Numbered from the stretch's first letter, positions 39,323 through 50,889 are shown. The stretch is DNA of 64,000 bases from Planococcus halocryophilus (GCF_022489025.1 NZ_JAKVTG010000003.1:62001-126000); one strand, 5' to 3'. Numbers and translations are program-made. Notes: generated by a model not told the origin, from the letters alone.

Positions 39323-39349
39323 GTAAACGACCGAATTCACTTCAAAATA

Positions 39350-39387
39350 AAAAAAGGTCCTGACTATAAAAGCCGGAACCTTTTTTG
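39350..39387 (-). terminator. Terminator for yqzM (minus strand)
   Basis: On the minus strand GGTTCC and GGACC can pair around an AT-rich loop, flanked by T runs on both sides, six bases after the yqzM stop. Confidence 0.6.
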
Positions 39388-39392
39388 TTTAA

Positions 39393-39527
39393 TTACCGCG
39401 CAGCGAACTGTACAAGTCCAGCGATGATAAAGATAAGGGCGAAAAATCCAAAGGATACGACGAAGCCCATTCCCGCGTCGATAGCATCGTTACGTTTGGA
39501 TTGTACATTCTGTTCAAATTCATTCAT
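39393..39527 (-). CDS. yqzM: YqzM family small membrane protein
   Basis: This 44-residue gene reads MNEFEQNVQSKRNDAIDAG, then a single hydrophobic helix and a short basic end (QFAAR). It has a strong minus-strand site (AGGAGGG) 7 bases before the ATG at 39527. It lies between comEC and holA on the opposite strand, exactly like yqzM in B. subtilis, whose sequence I recall as very similar at the N-terminus. The function is unknown; one transmembrane segment is predicted. Confidence 0.9.
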   Translation of the reverse strand: MNEFEQNVQSKRNDAIDAGMGFVVSFGFFALIFIIAGLVQFAAR

Positions 39528-39684
39528 TGAAATCCCTCCTAATTCCTTATAATTATAAGCGAAGACTCACCAAAAATCTAGATTGAAGTAAACTTATACG
39601 GATGAATTTTCGCACCGACACATAACTGTCAAATACCCAAAGCGGTGAAAATCCGATATAGTAGAGAAAGGGGAGGCTGATAAG

Positions 39685-40713
39685 ATGATTACTTCCGTGT
39701 GGAAATCCATACGCAGCGGACAAATAGACCCTGTTTATCTCATCGTAGGAACAGAAAGCTATTTTATTGAAAAAACCTTGGACTTGTTAAAAGATAAATT
39801 GACGGTCGGTGGCGAACTGGAGCTGACGTTTTTTGATTTAGATGAAGTGCCGGTAGAACACGTAATTGATGAAGCAGATACATTTCCGTTTTTCAGCGAC
39901 CGTAAGCTGATTATTGCTCGAAATGCATCGTTTTTAAAAGCGGCAGAACGTGGCAAGGAAAAAATCAACCACGATTTAAAAGCTTTAGAGGCATGGCTTG
40001 AACATCCGCCAAGTAGTTCGGTGACGATTTTTGTAGCACCATACGAAAAACTAGATGAGCGAAAAAAAGTAACCAAGCAAATGAAACAGCATACCGTATT
40101 GATCGAAGCGAAATCGTTGCAAGCAAATGATTTGGAAACGTGGCTAATGCACGAAGCGAAAAATTTTGGCAAAGGCATTGGGATAAAAGCAGCGCAACGG
40201 TTAGTGGAGATGGCAGGGACGAATTTAACGTTACTTTCTTCAGAAATCGAAAAGATGTCTTTATACCTCGGCTCATCTGATGAAGATATTACGGTAGAGC
40301 TTGTGGAACAAATGACTGCGCGAACACTTGAACAAGATGCATTTAAAATGTTGCAAGCGTATTTAGATGGCAATGTTAGCGAGGCGCTTAGCGTGTATTA
40401 TGATTTATTGCGTCAAAAAGAAGAACCGGTGGCGCTAACGGCATTACTAGCATCTCAAATTCGTTTTATGATTCAAGTTTATTATTTGCAAAAAAAAGGT
40501 TACCACGCGCAACAAATTTCTAAACAATTAAAAGCGCATCCATACCGGGTGAAGTTATTGGTAGAAAAGCGTCAGCAAATTTCAGAGAAACGATTGCTAC
40601 AAGTATTAGGCGATTTAGCAGATATCGATTTGCAGCTAAAAACACTAAGTGGCAACCGCAATCGCATACTGGAATTTTTCTTAATGAAACGTGCAGGCCA
40701 GAAAAAGCCTTAA
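39685..40713 (+). CDS. holA: DNA polymerase III subunit delta
   Basis: HolA (YqeN) is the clamp-loader subunit that opens the beta clamp. The 342-residue protein has the family layout: an N-terminal AAA+-like domain starting with VYLIVGTESYFIEKTLDLLK, TFPFFSDRKLI, and a C-terminal collar domain (LLRQKEEPVALTALLASQIR). No working Walker A is expected in delta subunits. The ATG at 39685 follows GGGGAGG. A bidirectional terminator follows. Confidence 0.95.
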   Translation: MITSVWKSIRSGQIDPVYLIVGTESYFIEKTLDLLKDKLTVGGELELTFFDLDEVPVEHVIDEADTFPFFSDRKLIIARNASFLKAAERGKEKINHDLKALEAWLEHPPSSSVTIFVAPYEKLDERKKVTKQMKQHTVLIEAKSLQANDLETWLMHEAKNFGKGIGIKAAQRLVEMAGTNLTLLSSEIEKMSLYLGSSDEDITVELVEQMTARTLEQDAFKMLQAYLDGNVSEALSVYYDLLRQKEEPVALTALLASQIRFMIQVYYLQKKGYHAQQISKQLKAHPYRVKLLVEKRQQISEKRLLQVLGDLADIDLQLKTLSGNRNRILEFFLMKRAGQKKP

Positions 40714-40724
40714 TAATGAATAGC

Positions 40725-40758
40725 AAAAAGCCGGCTCCTCTAAAGGAACCGGCTTTTT
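40725..40758. terminator. Bidirectional terminator between holA and rpsT
   Basis: AAAAAGCCGG and CCGGCTTTTT with inner TCC/GGA pairs form a symmetrical stem serving the convergent holA and rpsT genes. Confidence 0.94.
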
Positions 40759-40764
40759 AATGTG

Positions 40765-41016
40765 TTACGCTTGTTGTTTCATCAAGCGAGATTTTTTACG
40801 AGCTGCAGTGTTTTTATGGATCAAGCCTTTAGAAGATGCTTTTTCCACCTGTTGGATCGCCACTTTTACAGTATCGTTAGCGTTATCGTCTTTGTTAGTC
40901 AAAGCTGATTCAGCTTTCTTAATAGAAGAACGCATTGCTGATTTTACATGTGAGTTTTGAGCGTTTTTAGTTTCGTTCGTGCGCACACGTTTGATTGCAG
41001 ATTTAATGTTTGGCAT
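40765..41016 (-). CDS. rpsT: 30S ribosomal protein S20 (bS20)
   Basis: S20 binds 16S rRNA early in 30S assembly. The 83-residue protein is rich in Lys, Arg and Ala, starts MPNIKSAIKRVRTNE and ends in the conserved KNTAARKKSRL segment. The ATG at 41016 has a full AGGAGGTGA site on the minus strand; three extra codons to 41025 are not needed. In B. subtilis gpr and spoIIP follow between rpsT and lepA; here rpsT and lepA are directly divergent neighbours. Confidence 0.98.
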   Translation of the reverse strand: MPNIKSAIKRVRTNETKNAQNSHVKSAMRSSIKKAESALTNKDDNANDTVKVAIQQVEKASSKGLIHKNTAARKKSRLMKQQA

Positions 41017-41173
41017 ATATTTCACCTCCTAGACAATATGGAAGAGCGGATAAAATCCTAACTCTTTAATGTCTCTATACAACATGAGTTATTTTATCAA
41101 ATCAACGACAGGAATGCAATAGTTACGTGCAAAGAAGTTTGCCTTGACAGTGAAATGATTTCACGGGCTTTCA

Positions 41174-41202
41174 TTGCTCAATGCTAGCTGTACTGCTATA
41201 AT
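41174..41202 (+). promoter_or_regulatory. Promoter of lepA
   Basis: TTGCTC at 41174-41179 and TATAAT at 41197-41202 have a 17-base spacer, 30 bases before the lepA start. Confidence 0.6.
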
Positions 41203-41231
41203 TCATAGTAGTTTATATAGGAGTGAAGAGA

Positions 41232-43061
41232 ATGAACAATGAGGAAAGATTATCCCGCCAAAGTAAAATCCGCAACTTCTCGATTATTGCGCATATCGAT
41301 CATGGTAAATCGACACTTGCAGATCGGATTTTAGAAATGACTGAAGCATTAACTTCCCGAGAAATGAAAGCACAGTCTCTAGATTCGATGGATCTTGAAC
41401 GAGAACGTGGCATTACGATTAAATTAAATGCTGTCCAGCTTAACTATAAAGCCAAAGACGGAGAAACGTATATTATGCATTTGATCGATACACCGGGCCA
41501 TGTCGATTTTACCTACGAAGTTTCACGTAGTTTAGCGGCTTGTGAAGGAGCTGTACTGGTTGTTGATGCTGCACAAGGAATTGAAGCGCAAACATTGGCT
41601 AACGTTTATTTGGCATTAGATAACGACTTGGAAATCCTTCCGGTTATCAATAAAATCGATTTACCTGCCGCTGACCCAGAGCGCGTCCGTCAAGAAATTG
41701 AAGACGTAATCGGATTAGATGCTTCTGAAGCCGTATTAGCTTCAGCAAAAGCAGGTATTGGCATTGAAGATATTCTTGAACAAGTAGTCGCAAAAGTACC
41801 AGCTCCAGTTGGCGATCCTGAAGCACCACTTCAGGCACTGATTTTCGATTCGATTTATGATCCTTACCGCGGTGTAGTGGCGTATATTCGGATTGTTCAA
41901 GGAAGACTAAAACCAGGCGATCGCATTCAAATGATGGCTTCTGGTAAGGAATTTGAAATAATTGAAGCAGGCGTCTTTACACCACACGCAACTCTTCGTG
42001 AAGAATTGACAGTAGGGGATGTAGGCTTTTTAACAGCTGGGATTAAAAATGTGGGTGATTCAACAGTGGGTGATACCATTACATTAGCTAATAACCCTGC
42101 TGATAAAGCATTACCTGGTTACCGCCGATTAAATCCGATGGTTTATTGCGGACTTTACCCGATTGATACATCAAAATACAATGATTTGCGTGATGCTTTA
42201 GAGAAATTAGAGTTAAATGACGCAGCTTTGCAGTTTGAGCCTGAATCTTCTCAAGCACTTGGCTTTGGTTACCGCTGTGGTTTCCTAGGCTTATTGCACA
42301 TGGAAATTATTCAAGAGCGTATCGAACGTGAATTTAAAATCGACTTGATCACGACAGCGCCAAGCGTAATTTACGATGTTCACATGACAGACGGAGAAGT
42401 TTTGAAAATCGATAACCCGGCGATGATGCCAGACGCTCAAAAAATCGATGTGGTTGAAGAGCCTTATGTCAAAGCGACAGTAATGGTACCCAATGAATAC
42501 GTTGGTGCGGTTATGGAAATTTGTCAGCGCAAACGTGGGAACTTCTTGACGATGGATTATGTGGATGACATTCGTGTGAGCATTATTTATGAACTGCCAC
42601 TAGCTGAAATTGTTTATGATTTCTTCGATCAGTTAAAATCAGGAACAAAAGGTTATGCTTCTTTTGACTATGAGTTGATTGGTTACAAAGAGTCTAAGCT
42701 TGTAAAGATGGACATCTTGTTGAATTCTGAACAAGTAGATGCATTGAGCTTTATCGTTCACCGTGACTTTGCTTATGAGCGCGGAAAAGTAATTGTTGAT
42801 AAGTTGAAAAATTTAATCCCTCGCCAACAATTTGAAGTACCGATTCAAGCAGCCATCGGTCAAAAAATTGTTGCCCGACAGACCATTAGTGCGATACGTA
42901 AAAACGTTCTTGCTAAATGCTATGGCGGCGATATTTCCCGTAAACGGAAACTTCTCGACAAGCAAAAAGAAGGTAAAAAGCGTATGAAGCAAGTTGGATC
43001 TGTTGAAGTTCCACAAGAAGCATTCATGGCAATCCTGAAAATGGATGACCAATCAAAATAA
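41232..43061 (+). CDS. lepA: Elongation factor 4 (LepA)
   Basis: LepA is a translational GTPase that acts on ribosomes in back-translocation or initiation and 30S assembly. The 609-residue protein has G1 [10 protein letters not shown]3 DTPGHVDF, G4 NKIDLP, EF-G-like domains II, III and V, and the LepA-specific C-terminal domain from about 480 (KAIVGQK-like [26 protein letters not shown]). The ATG at 41232 is 8 bases from AGGAG; a GTG at 41223 lies within that site. Confidence 0.97.
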   Translation: MNNEERLSRQSKIRNFSIIAHIDHGKSTLADRILEMTEALTSREMKAQSLDSMDLERERGITIKLNAVQLNYKAKDGETYIMHLIDTPGHVDFTYEVSRSLAACEGAVLVVDAAQGIEAQTLANVYLALDNDLEILPVINKIDLPAADPERVRQEIEDVIGLDASEAVLASAKAGIGIEDILEQVVAKVPAPVGDPEAPLQALIFDSIYDPYRGVVAYIRIVQGRLKPGDRIQMMASGKEFEIIEAGVFTPHATLREELTVGDVGFLTAGIKNVGDSTVGDTITLANNPADKALPGYRRLNPMVYCGLYPIDTSKYNDLRDALEKLELNDAALQFEPESSQALGFGYRCGFLGLLHMEIIQERIEREFKIDLITTAPSVIYDVHMTDGEVLKIDNPAMMPDAQKIDVVEEPYVKATVMVPNEYVGAVMEICQRKRGNFLTMDYVDDIRVSIIYELPLAEIVYDFFDQLKSGTKGYASFDYELIGYKESKLVKMDILLNSEQVDALSFIVHRDFAYERGKVIVDKLKNLIPRQQFEVPIQAAIGQKIVARQTISAIRKNVLAKCYGGDISRKRKLLDKQKEGKKRMKQVGSVEVPQEAFMAILKMDDQSK

Positions 43062-43070
43062 AACGAAAAA

Positions 43071-43100
43071 AAGGAGGCGGAATTTCAGCCTCCTTTTCTT
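43071..43100 (+). terminator. Terminator between lepA and hemW
   Basis: AAGGAGGC and GCCTCCTT form an 8-bp stem with a T-rich tail, 10 bases after lepA. It may let some transcription read into hemW. Confidence 0.8.
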
Positions 43101-43120
43101 ATTAGAAAAGAGGAAATAAA

Positions 43121-44260
43121 ATGGTAAAGGGATTGTACATCCACATTCCATTCTGTCACCAAATTTGTTTTTACTGTGATTTCAATAAAGTGTATTTTAA
43201 AGACCAACCAGTCGATGCTTATATCGATTCGTTAGGTAAAGAACTAGCTCTTTGGAAAGAACAAGGTGCTTTGGATAAGCCACTAGAGACAATTTTTTTA
43301 GGAGGCGGAACACCGACATCGTTGACACCCCTACAATTGGAGAAATTGCTAGCGTATATTCATCGCTATGTGCCAATGGCTGAGAATTTGGAATGGACGT
43401 CTGAAGCCAATCCGGACGAACTAACAAAAGACAAAATGCAAGTATTGTTTGATGGTGGAGTAAACCGGTTAAGTATGGGGGTTCAGTCTTTTGATGAAGA
43501 CTTACTAAAACGACTAGGTCGTACGCATAACAACTCGGACGTAAAACGAGCGGTTGATTCTGCCCGACAAGTCGGCTTTGAAAACTTAAGTTTTGACTTA
43601 ATGTATGGGTTACCCGGTCAAACTATGCAGCAATGGGACGATACACTTGAACAAGCATTCGCATTCGACATGCCGCATTTTTCAGCGTATTCGTTAATCA
43701 TTGAACCGAAAACGGTGTTCTATAACTTAATGACAAAAGGCAAGTTGAACACAGTGACAGAAGATTTAGAGGCAGATATGTATGAAAAGTTGATGAATGA
43801 AATGGATAAGCGTGGATTAAAGCAATACGAAATTTCTAACTTTGCCCGTCCAGGACAGGAATCACATCATAATTTATTGTATTGGGACAATGTCGAGTAT
43901 ATTGGTGTTGGCGCGGGTGCACATGGTTATGTGGATGGTGTTCGCTATTCAAATGCTGGACCTTTAAAAAAATACATGTCTCCATTAGATGAAGGCGAGC
44001 GTCCAATTTTAAGTACGCACGAAGTGCCGCCTCATGAAAAAATGGAAGAAGAAATGTTTTTAGGTTTACGAAAAACAGCTGGCGTTTCTTTGAATCACTT
44101 TCAAACTAAATTTCAAAAACCGATGCAAGATGTCTATGGTTCGATTTTGGATAAAGAAATTGCGCAAGGAAATTTAGAGATAGTGAGCGGTTTTATTAGG
44201 TTAACAAGAAAAGGACGATTTGTTGGCAACGAGGTTTTTCAACAATTTTTATTAGCTTAA
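43121..44260 (+). CDS. hemW: Radical SAM heme chaperone HemW (HemN-like)
   Basis: HemW binds heme and is thought to insert it into target proteins; it was earlier annotated as oxygen-independent coproporphyrinogen oxidase. The 379-residue protein has the cluster motif CHQICFYC (C-x3-C-x2-C) near residue 12 and the glycine-rich GGGTPTSL that follows. It lacks the long N-terminal region of true HemN, including its extra cysteine, which favours HemW. The ATG at 43121 follows AGAGGAAAT. Position between lepA and hrcA is as in B. subtilis. Confidence 0.93.
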   Translation: MVKGLYIHIPFCHQICFYCDFNKVYFKDQPVDAYIDSLGKELALWKEQGALDKPLETIFLGGGTPTSLTPLQLEKLLAYIHRYVPMAENLEWTSEANPDELTKDKMQVLFDGGVNRLSMGVQSFDEDLLKRLGRTHNNSDVKRAVDSARQVGFENLSFDLMYGLPGQTMQQWDDTLEQAFAFDMPHFSAYSLIIEPKTVFYNLMTKGKLNTVTEDLEADMYEKLMNEMDKRGLKQYEISNFARPGQESHHNLLYWDNVEYIGVGAGAHGYVDGVRYSNAGPLKKYMSPLDEGERPILSTHEVPPHEKMEEEMFLGLRKTAGVSLNHFQTKFQKPMQDVYGSILDKEIAQGNLEIVSGFIRLTRKGRFVGNEVFQQFLLA

Positions 44261-44270
44261 AGCTCTTGCG

Positions 44271-44299
44271 TTGACATTGGTCTTTTTATTTGTTAATTT
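44271..44299 (+). promoter_or_regulatory. Sigma-A promoter of the hrcA-dnaK unit
   Basis: TTGACA at 44271-44276 and TAATTT at 44294-44299 are 17 bases apart, placing the start of transcription at the edge of the CIRCE operator. Confidence 0.65.
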
Positions 44300-44309
44300 A
44301 AATGTAGTA

Positions 44310-44336
44310 TTAGCACTCGAACACATAGAGTGCTAA
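44310..44336 (+). promoter_or_regulatory. CIRCE operator (HrcA binding site)
   Basis: TTAGCACTC and GAGTGCTAA are separated by exactly 9 bases, a perfect CIRCE inverted repeat. HrcA binding here represses hrcA-grpE-dnaK until heat stress. Confidence 0.98.
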
Positions 44337-44350
44337 CAGAGGTGATGATC

Positions 44351-45385
44351 ATGTTAACAGAACGGCAACTGCTCATTTTAAAAGTGACAGTAGATGATTA
44401 TATTCAATCAGCTCAGCCGGTAGGATCGAACCAACTCTCCAAAAAGCTTGAAACTCCTTTCAGTCCCGCAACAATTCGTAACGAATTAGCGGAGTTGGAA
44501 AGAATGGGATTTTTGGAAAAAACACATACGTCTTCCGGACGCATTCCTTCTGAAAAAGGATACCGTTATTACGTCGATCATTTGTTGACGCCAAGACCGT
44601 TGCCGAAAGAGGACATTGTGCAATTGCGCTCGATTTTCGAAGAAAAACTGACAGAAACGGAAGAAGTCATCAAGCGATCTGCAATGATTCTTTCAGAACT
44701 GACCAATTACACGTCTATCTTACTCGGACCTGATGTGCGCAGACATATCGTTAAAAAGTTGTCGATTGTTCCGTTGAGCCAAGACACAGCAGTGGCGATT
44801 ATCGTCACCAACACCGGACATGTAGAAAATCGCGTATTTTCGATTCCGTCAGGATTAAACCCATCGGATATTGAAAAAATGACGAATATTCTTAATGAAC
44901 GGCTAGTAGGTGTGGCGCTAAACAACCTGCATCTGCGGTTGGAACAAGAAACTTTATCGATATTAAAGCAGCATGTTGAGCGCTACGGCGAGCTATTCCA
45001 TACGTTTAGACAAGCAGTTTTATTGCCACATGAAGATGAAAATATCTATTACGGTGGTAAATTGAACATCTTGAAACAGCCTGATTTTCACGATCTTCAA
45101 AAAATCAGAAATTTGATGGATGTTATGGAAGAAGCAAAGCACATTCCGATGATTTTGCCTGTTGGAAGTCAAGGCCTCCACATTCGCATTGGCTCGGAAA
45201 ATACGCTTACAGCAATGGAAGATTGCAGTGTCATTACGGTATCGTATGATACTGGGAAAGAACAGACGGGTACAATCGCCATAATCGGCCCGAAACGAAT
45301 GGATTATAAACGAATCGTTTCGATCTTAGATTTACTAAGTGGTGACTTATCGAAAGAACTTAACCGGATGTTTAAAGGAACGTGA
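44351..45385 (+). CDS. hrcA: Heat-inducible transcription repressor HrcA
   Basis: HrcA binds CIRCE sites upstream of dnaK and groE operons; its folding depends on GroEL. The 344-residue protein has an N-terminal winged helix (MLTERQLLIL, then THTSSGRIPSEKGYRYYVD) and a C-terminal GAF-like domain. The ATG at 44351 is preceded by GAGGTGATG and matches homologues; a longer frame begins inside the CIRCE element. The grpE ribosome site follows at once. Confidence 0.97.
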   Translation: MLTERQLLILKVTVDDYIQSAQPVGSNQLSKKLETPFSPATIRNELAELERMGFLEKTHTSSGRIPSEKGYRYYVDHLLTPRPLPKEDIVQLRSIFEEKLTETEEVIKRSAMILSELTNYTSILLGPDVRRHIVKKLSIVPLSQDTAVAIIVTNTGHVENRVFSIPSGLNPSDIEKMTNILNERLVGVALNNLHLRLEQETLSILKQHVERYGELFHTFRQAVLLPHEDENIYYGGKLNILKQPDFHDLQKIRNLMDVMEEAKHIPMILPVGSQGLHIRIGSENTLTAMEDCSVITVSYDTGKEQTGTIAIIGPKRMDYKRIVSILDLLSGDLSKELNRMFKGT

Positions 45386-45402
45386 ACAAAGGAGGAACAA
45401 AA

Positions 45403-46002
45403 TTGCCAAAAAAAAATGCATCATTAAAAACAGAAGAACAGGTAATAGCTGAAGACGTGAAAGTAAAAGCGGCTGAAGCGGAAGAACAGTCAGAAGTGAC
45501 GGCTACAGAAACGCCAGAAACTGACCTGCCTGTTGAAGAAGAGGTAGAACCAGTAAACGAAGTTGAAGAGCTCCGTGAGCAACTTGAAGCAGAGCAAAAC
45601 AAATATTTGCGCCTGTTAGCCGATTATGATAATTTCAAAAGGCGCACTCAAAAAGACAAAGAAATTGCCAATAAATTCCGTTCACAATCGTTGCTAGCAG
45701 ACCTCTTGCCGGTCTTGGACAATTTTGAACGTGCAATGTCGGTACCAACGAAAAGTGAAGAATCCGCTTCATTGATAAAAGGCATTGAAATGGTGCAGAA
45801 ATCTTTACATGAAGCAGTAAATCGTGAAGGCTTGGAAGAGATTAAATCGGTCGGCGAACAATTTGACCCAAATTTCCATCAAGCAGTTATGCAAGAAAAA
45901 GATGATTCTGCAGAGCCGGGAGTGGTTTTACAGGAATTGCAAAAAGGCTATATCCTGAAAGATCGAGTTCTACGTCCTGCAATGGTAAAAGTAAACGAAT
46001 AA
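45403..46002 (+). CDS. grpE: Nucleotide exchange factor GrpE
   Basis: GrpE releases ADP from DnaK. The 199-residue protein has an acidic disordered N-terminus, a long coiled coil (EELREQLEAEQNKYLRLLAD onward) and the beta-wing end with the NPNFHQAVMQ-like segment. The start is TTG at 45403, eight bases after AAAGGAGG; an in-frame GTG at 45382 overlapping the hrcA stop lies before that site. Confidence 0.96.
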   Translation: MPKKNASLKTEEQVIAEDVKVKAAEAEEQSEVTATETPETDLPVEEEVEPVNEVEELREQLEAEQNKYLRLLADYDNFKRRTQKDKEIANKFRSQSLLADLLPVLDNFERAMSVPTKSEESASLIKGIEMVQKSLHEAVNREGLEEIKSVGEQFDPNFHQAVMQEKDDSAEPGVVLQELQKGYILKDRVLRPAMVKVNE

Positions 46003-46009
46003 AAATTAA

Positions 46010-47851
<1,842 letters not shown>

Positions 47852-47860
47852 TACCTTGAA

Positions 47861-47893
47861 AAGTCAAAGCAAAGCAACATGCTTTGGCTTTTT
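47861..47893 (+). terminator. Terminator after dnaK
   Basis: AAGTCAAAGC and GCTTTGGCTT form a 10-bp stem with one mismatch and a T run. It separates hrcA-grpE-dnaK from dnaJ. Confidence 0.82.
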
Positions 47894-47901
47894 CAATGTC
47901 T

Positions 47902-47930
47902 TTGCAACGAGGATTTAAACCGTGTACAAT
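47902..47930 (+). promoter_or_regulatory. Promoter of dnaJ
   Basis: TTGCAA at 47902-47907 and TACAAT at 47925-47930 have a 17-base spacer, 30 bases before dnaJ. No CIRCE element is near it. Confidence 0.65.
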
Positions 47931-47959
47931 TACTATTGATTGCTAAGGGAGAGTGACTT

Positions 47960-49072
47960 ATGAACAAGCGAGATTATTATGAAGTGCTGGGTGTATCCAA
48001 GTCTGCTTCCAAAGAAGAGATTAAAAAAGCATACCGGACTTTATCGAAAAAATTCCACCCAGATATTAATAAAGATGCAGATGCATCTGAGAAATTCCAA
48101 GAAGTAAAAGATGCCTATGAAGTATTAAGTGACGATCAAAAACGTGCACAATACGATCAATTTGGGCATCAAGATCCGAACCAAGGCTTTGGTGGCGGAG
48201 CAGAAGGATTTGGTTTCGACGATATTTTCAGTACTTTCTTTGGTGGCGGTGCAAGACGTCGCGACCCGAACGCGCCGCGTAAAGGTGACGATTTGCAGTA
48301 TTCGATGACAATCGACTTTATGGATGCTGTATTTGGTAAAGAAGCTGAAGTTGAAATTCCTAAAGATGAAACATGTGGCACGTGCGATGGCTCTGGAGCT
48401 AAACCGGGGACGAAGAAAAAAACGTGTCCATATTGCGAAGGTTCGGGTCAAACCAATGTAACCCAGGACACGCCTTTTGGTCGCATGGTCAATCGTCGTA
48501 CTTGTCAACATTGTGAAGGTTCAGGACAAATTATTGAAGAGAAATGTACAACTTGTCGCGGCCAAGGAAAAGTCCGCAAAGTAAACAAAATCAAAGTCAC
48601 GATTCCGGCAGGCGTTGACGATGGTCAGCAATTGCGTGTGACAGGTCAAGGTGGACCAGGTATTAACGGAGGACCGGCAGGAGATCTATACGTTGTATTC
48701 CGCGTAAAACCGCATAAGGAATTTCAACGTGAAGGCGATGATATTTATTTAGAAATATCGCTCACGTATCCGCAAGCAGCATTAGGTGATGAGATTGAAG
48801 TGCCAACAATTTCAGGGAAAGTGAAATTGAAAATTCCAGCTGGTACACAAAGTGGAGCACGATTCCGTTTGAAGGGCAAAGGAGTTAAAAATGTCCACGG
48901 CTACGGAACAGGTGATCAACATATTATTGTTCGCATAAAAACACAAACAAAACTTAGCGAGAAACAAAAACAGCTATTACGTGAATTTGCTGAAATTAGC
49001 GGAGATATTCCGGAAGAACATAGCAGTTCTCTTTTTGCAAAAATCAAACGCACAATTAAAGGCGACTCATAA
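47960..49072 (+). CDS. dnaJ: Molecular chaperone DnaJ (Hsp40)
   Basis: DnaJ delivers substrates to DnaK and stimulates its ATPase. The 370-residue protein has the J domain with HPD (KKFHPDIN), a Gly/Phe-rich stretch at about 72-95, four CxxCxGxG zinc repeats ([32 protein letters not shown]) between about 140 and 205, and the C-terminal substrate-binding domain. The ATG at 47960 follows AGGGAGAG. Confidence 0.98.
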   Translation: MNKRDYYEVLGVSKSASKEEIKKAYRTLSKKFHPDINKDADASEKFQEVKDAYEVLSDDQKRAQYDQFGHQDPNQGFGGGAEGFGFDDIFSTFFGGGARRRDPNAPRKGDDLQYSMTIDFMDAVFGKEAEVEIPKDETCGTCDGSGAKPGTKKKTCPYCEGSGQTNVTQDTPFGRMVNRRTCQHCEGSGQIIEEKCTTCRGQGKVRKVNKIKVTIPAGVDDGQQLRVTGQGGPGINGGPAGDLYVVFRVKPHKEFQREGDDIYLEISLTYPQAALGDEIEVPTISGKVKLKIPAGTQSGARFRLKGKGVKNVHGYGTGDQHIIVRIKTQTKLSEKQKQLLREFAEISGDIPEEHSSSLFAKIKRTIKGDS

Positions 49073-49197
49073 TAGTTGAAATGATGGACGCTCTTTTATT
49101 CATCGGCAGCTAAAGCAATTCAATTTTACAGGCAGAAGGCTCTTGCGATTTGCGAGAGTCTTACTGACTGTATAAGCGGAAAAGGAGCTGGGCACTA

Positions 49198-50139
49198 TTG
49201 AAATGGTCAGAACTGTCGATTCATACGACAAACGAAGCAATTGAAGCAGTTTCCAATATCATGCACGAAGCAGGCGCAAGCGGTGTTGTCATTGAAGACT
49301 CAGAAGATTTAACAAAAGAACGAGAAGATCGTTTTGGTGAAATTTATTCGTTAGATCCTGAAGATTTCCCAGTAGATGGCGTTATTTTAAAAGCATATCT
49401 TCCTGTTAATAGCTTTTTAGGGGAAACTGTAGAGGCGATTAAATTGGCGATCAATAACTTAGTGACATTCGACATTAACTTGGGCAAAAACGAAGTAACC
49501 ATTAGCGAAGTAAATGAAGAAGAATGGGCTACAGCTTGGAAAAAATATTATCACCCTGTGAAAATATCTAAACGGTTTACAATTGTTCCCACATGGGAAA
49601 CGTATAACCCGGTTTCGAGCGACGAGTTAATCATTGAATTGGATCCTGGAATGGCTTTTGGTACAGGAACTCACCCAACAACTGTGATGAGCCTTCAAGC
49701 ATTAGAGAAAATGGTCAAACCAGCTGATCGTGTTATTGATATCGGGACCGGTTCTGGTGTATTAGCAATTGGAGCAGCTTTACTGTCCGCTAAAGAAGTG
49801 TATGCACTGGATTTAGATGAAGTTGCAGTCAGGTCTGCGAATATCAACGTCAAACTAAATAAAGTTCAAGATGTTGTGACGGTAGAAGAAGGCAATTTGA
49901 CGGATAAAATTGATCAACCTGGTGATGTAGTGGTTGCTAATATTTTGGCGGAAGTCATTATGTCATTTACAGATGACGCATTTAAGATTGTTAAGCCAGG
50001 TGGAGTTTATATTACATCAGGTATCATCTCGGCGAAGAAAAATGATGTAAAAGCGGCTCTTGAAGCATCTGGCTTTGTTATTGAAGATGTCATGATGATG
50101 GAAGACTGGGTTACCATCATTTCAAAAAAACCGGAATAA
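49198..50139 (+). CDS. prmA: Ribosomal protein L11 methyltransferase PrmA
   Basis: PrmA trimethylates lysines and the N-terminus of ribosomal protein uL11. The 313-residue protein has the N-terminal L11-recognition domain, the linker [16 protein letters not shown], and the SAM domain with [14 protein letters not shown] and [15 protein letters not shown]. The start is TTG at 49198 ([11 protein letters not shown], the usual family start), with AAGGAGCTGG upstream. It lies 125 bases after dnaJ, with rsmE after it, as in B. subtilis yqeT-yqeU. Confidence 0.96.
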   Translation: MKWSELSIHTTNEAIEAVSNIMHEAGASGVVIEDSEDLTKEREDRFGEIYSLDPEDFPVDGVILKAYLPVNSFLGETVEAIKLAINNLVTFDINLGKNEVTISEVNEEEWATAWKKYYHPVKISKRFTIVPTWETYNPVSSDELIIELDPGMAFGTGTHPTTVMSLQALEKMVKPADRVIDIGTGSGVLAIGAALLSAKEVYALDLDEVAVRSANINVKLNKVQDVVTVEEGNLTDKIDQPGDVVVANILAEVIMSFTDDAFKIVKPGGVYITSGIISAKKNDVKAALEASGFVIEDVMMMEDWVTIISKKPE

Positions 50140-50151
50140 CGGGGTGCCACG

Positions 50152-50889
50152 ATGCAACGATATTTTATAGAAGGTAAAATTCCTGAAAATCGAATAGTGG
50201 CAATAACTGGCGATGATGCAAAGCACATCGCCAAAGTTATGCGTCAAACTGTTGGGGGCAACTTGATTGTTGTTATCGAAGACCAAGCGTACCAAGCGGA
50301 AATTGTATCAGCAGATTTTGATGTAGAAGTTGAAATTAGAAACAGAATAGAAGCACAAGTAGAGCTTCCAAAAAAAGTGACGATTGCTTGTGGGTTACCT
50401 AAAGGAGATAAGCTTGATTTAATTACTCAAAAAGCGACGGAACTTGGTATGTATGCGCTTTTGCCGTTTTCAGCAGAACGTTCGATTGTAAAATGGGACA
50501 ATGCGAAAAGTGGTAAGAAAATCGGCCGTCTTCAAAAAATTGCAAAAGAAGCGGCTGAGCAATCTCATCGAACACATATTCCTGAAATACACAACATCCA
50601 TAGCTTTAAGCAATTGTTAAGCAAAGCGGAAGCCTATGACGCAGTCATTGTAGCTTATGAAGAAGAGGCAAGACAGGGCGACAGAACACGGTTTGCCGAA
50701 ATTATAAAATCATTGTATGATAAAGATTCAGTGTTACTTGTTTTTGGTCCTGAAGGTGGAATTTCGGATGCCGAAGTCCAGGCGCTGAAAAACTTTGGCG
50801 CAATTTTTACTTCTCTCGGTCCACGGATTCTACGGACCGAAACCGCGCCTTTATATGCACTGTCAGCTATTTCCTACGAGTTCGAATAG
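50152..50889 (+). CDS. rsmE: 16S rRNA m3U1498 methyltransferase RsmE
   Basis: RsmE methylates N3 of U1498 in 16S rRNA. The 245-residue SPOUT-family protein has an N-terminal PUA-like domain (ITGDDAKHIAKVMR) and the knotted SAM site LVFGPEGGISDAEV and LGPRILRTETAPLYALSAI. It follows prmA by 12 bases. In B. subtilis mtaB comes next; here deoC does. Confidence 0.96.
   Translation: MQRYFIEGKIPENRIVAITGDDAKHIAKVMRQTVGGNLIVVIEDQAYQAEIVSADFDVEVEIRNRIEAQVELPKKVTIACGLPKGDKLDLITQKATELGMYALLPFSAERSIVKWDNAKSGKKIGRLQKIAKEAAEQSHRTHIPEIHNIHSFKQLLSKAEAYDAVIVAYEEEARQGDRTRFAEIIKSLYDKDSVLLVFGPEGGISDAEVQALKNFGAIFTSLGPRILRTETAPLYALSAISYEFE

Noticed and set aside
38831-39340. Repeat-protein-like frames on both strands (up to 169 residues) over the 120-bp array
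   Set aside because: The 120-base period keeps frames open by chance on both strands; no ribosome site, no known domain, and each DNA unit is a palindrome, which explains the sequence better.
39759-40373. 204-residue frame antisense to holA
   Set aside because: Shadow of a well-supported gene with no promoter or ribosome site.
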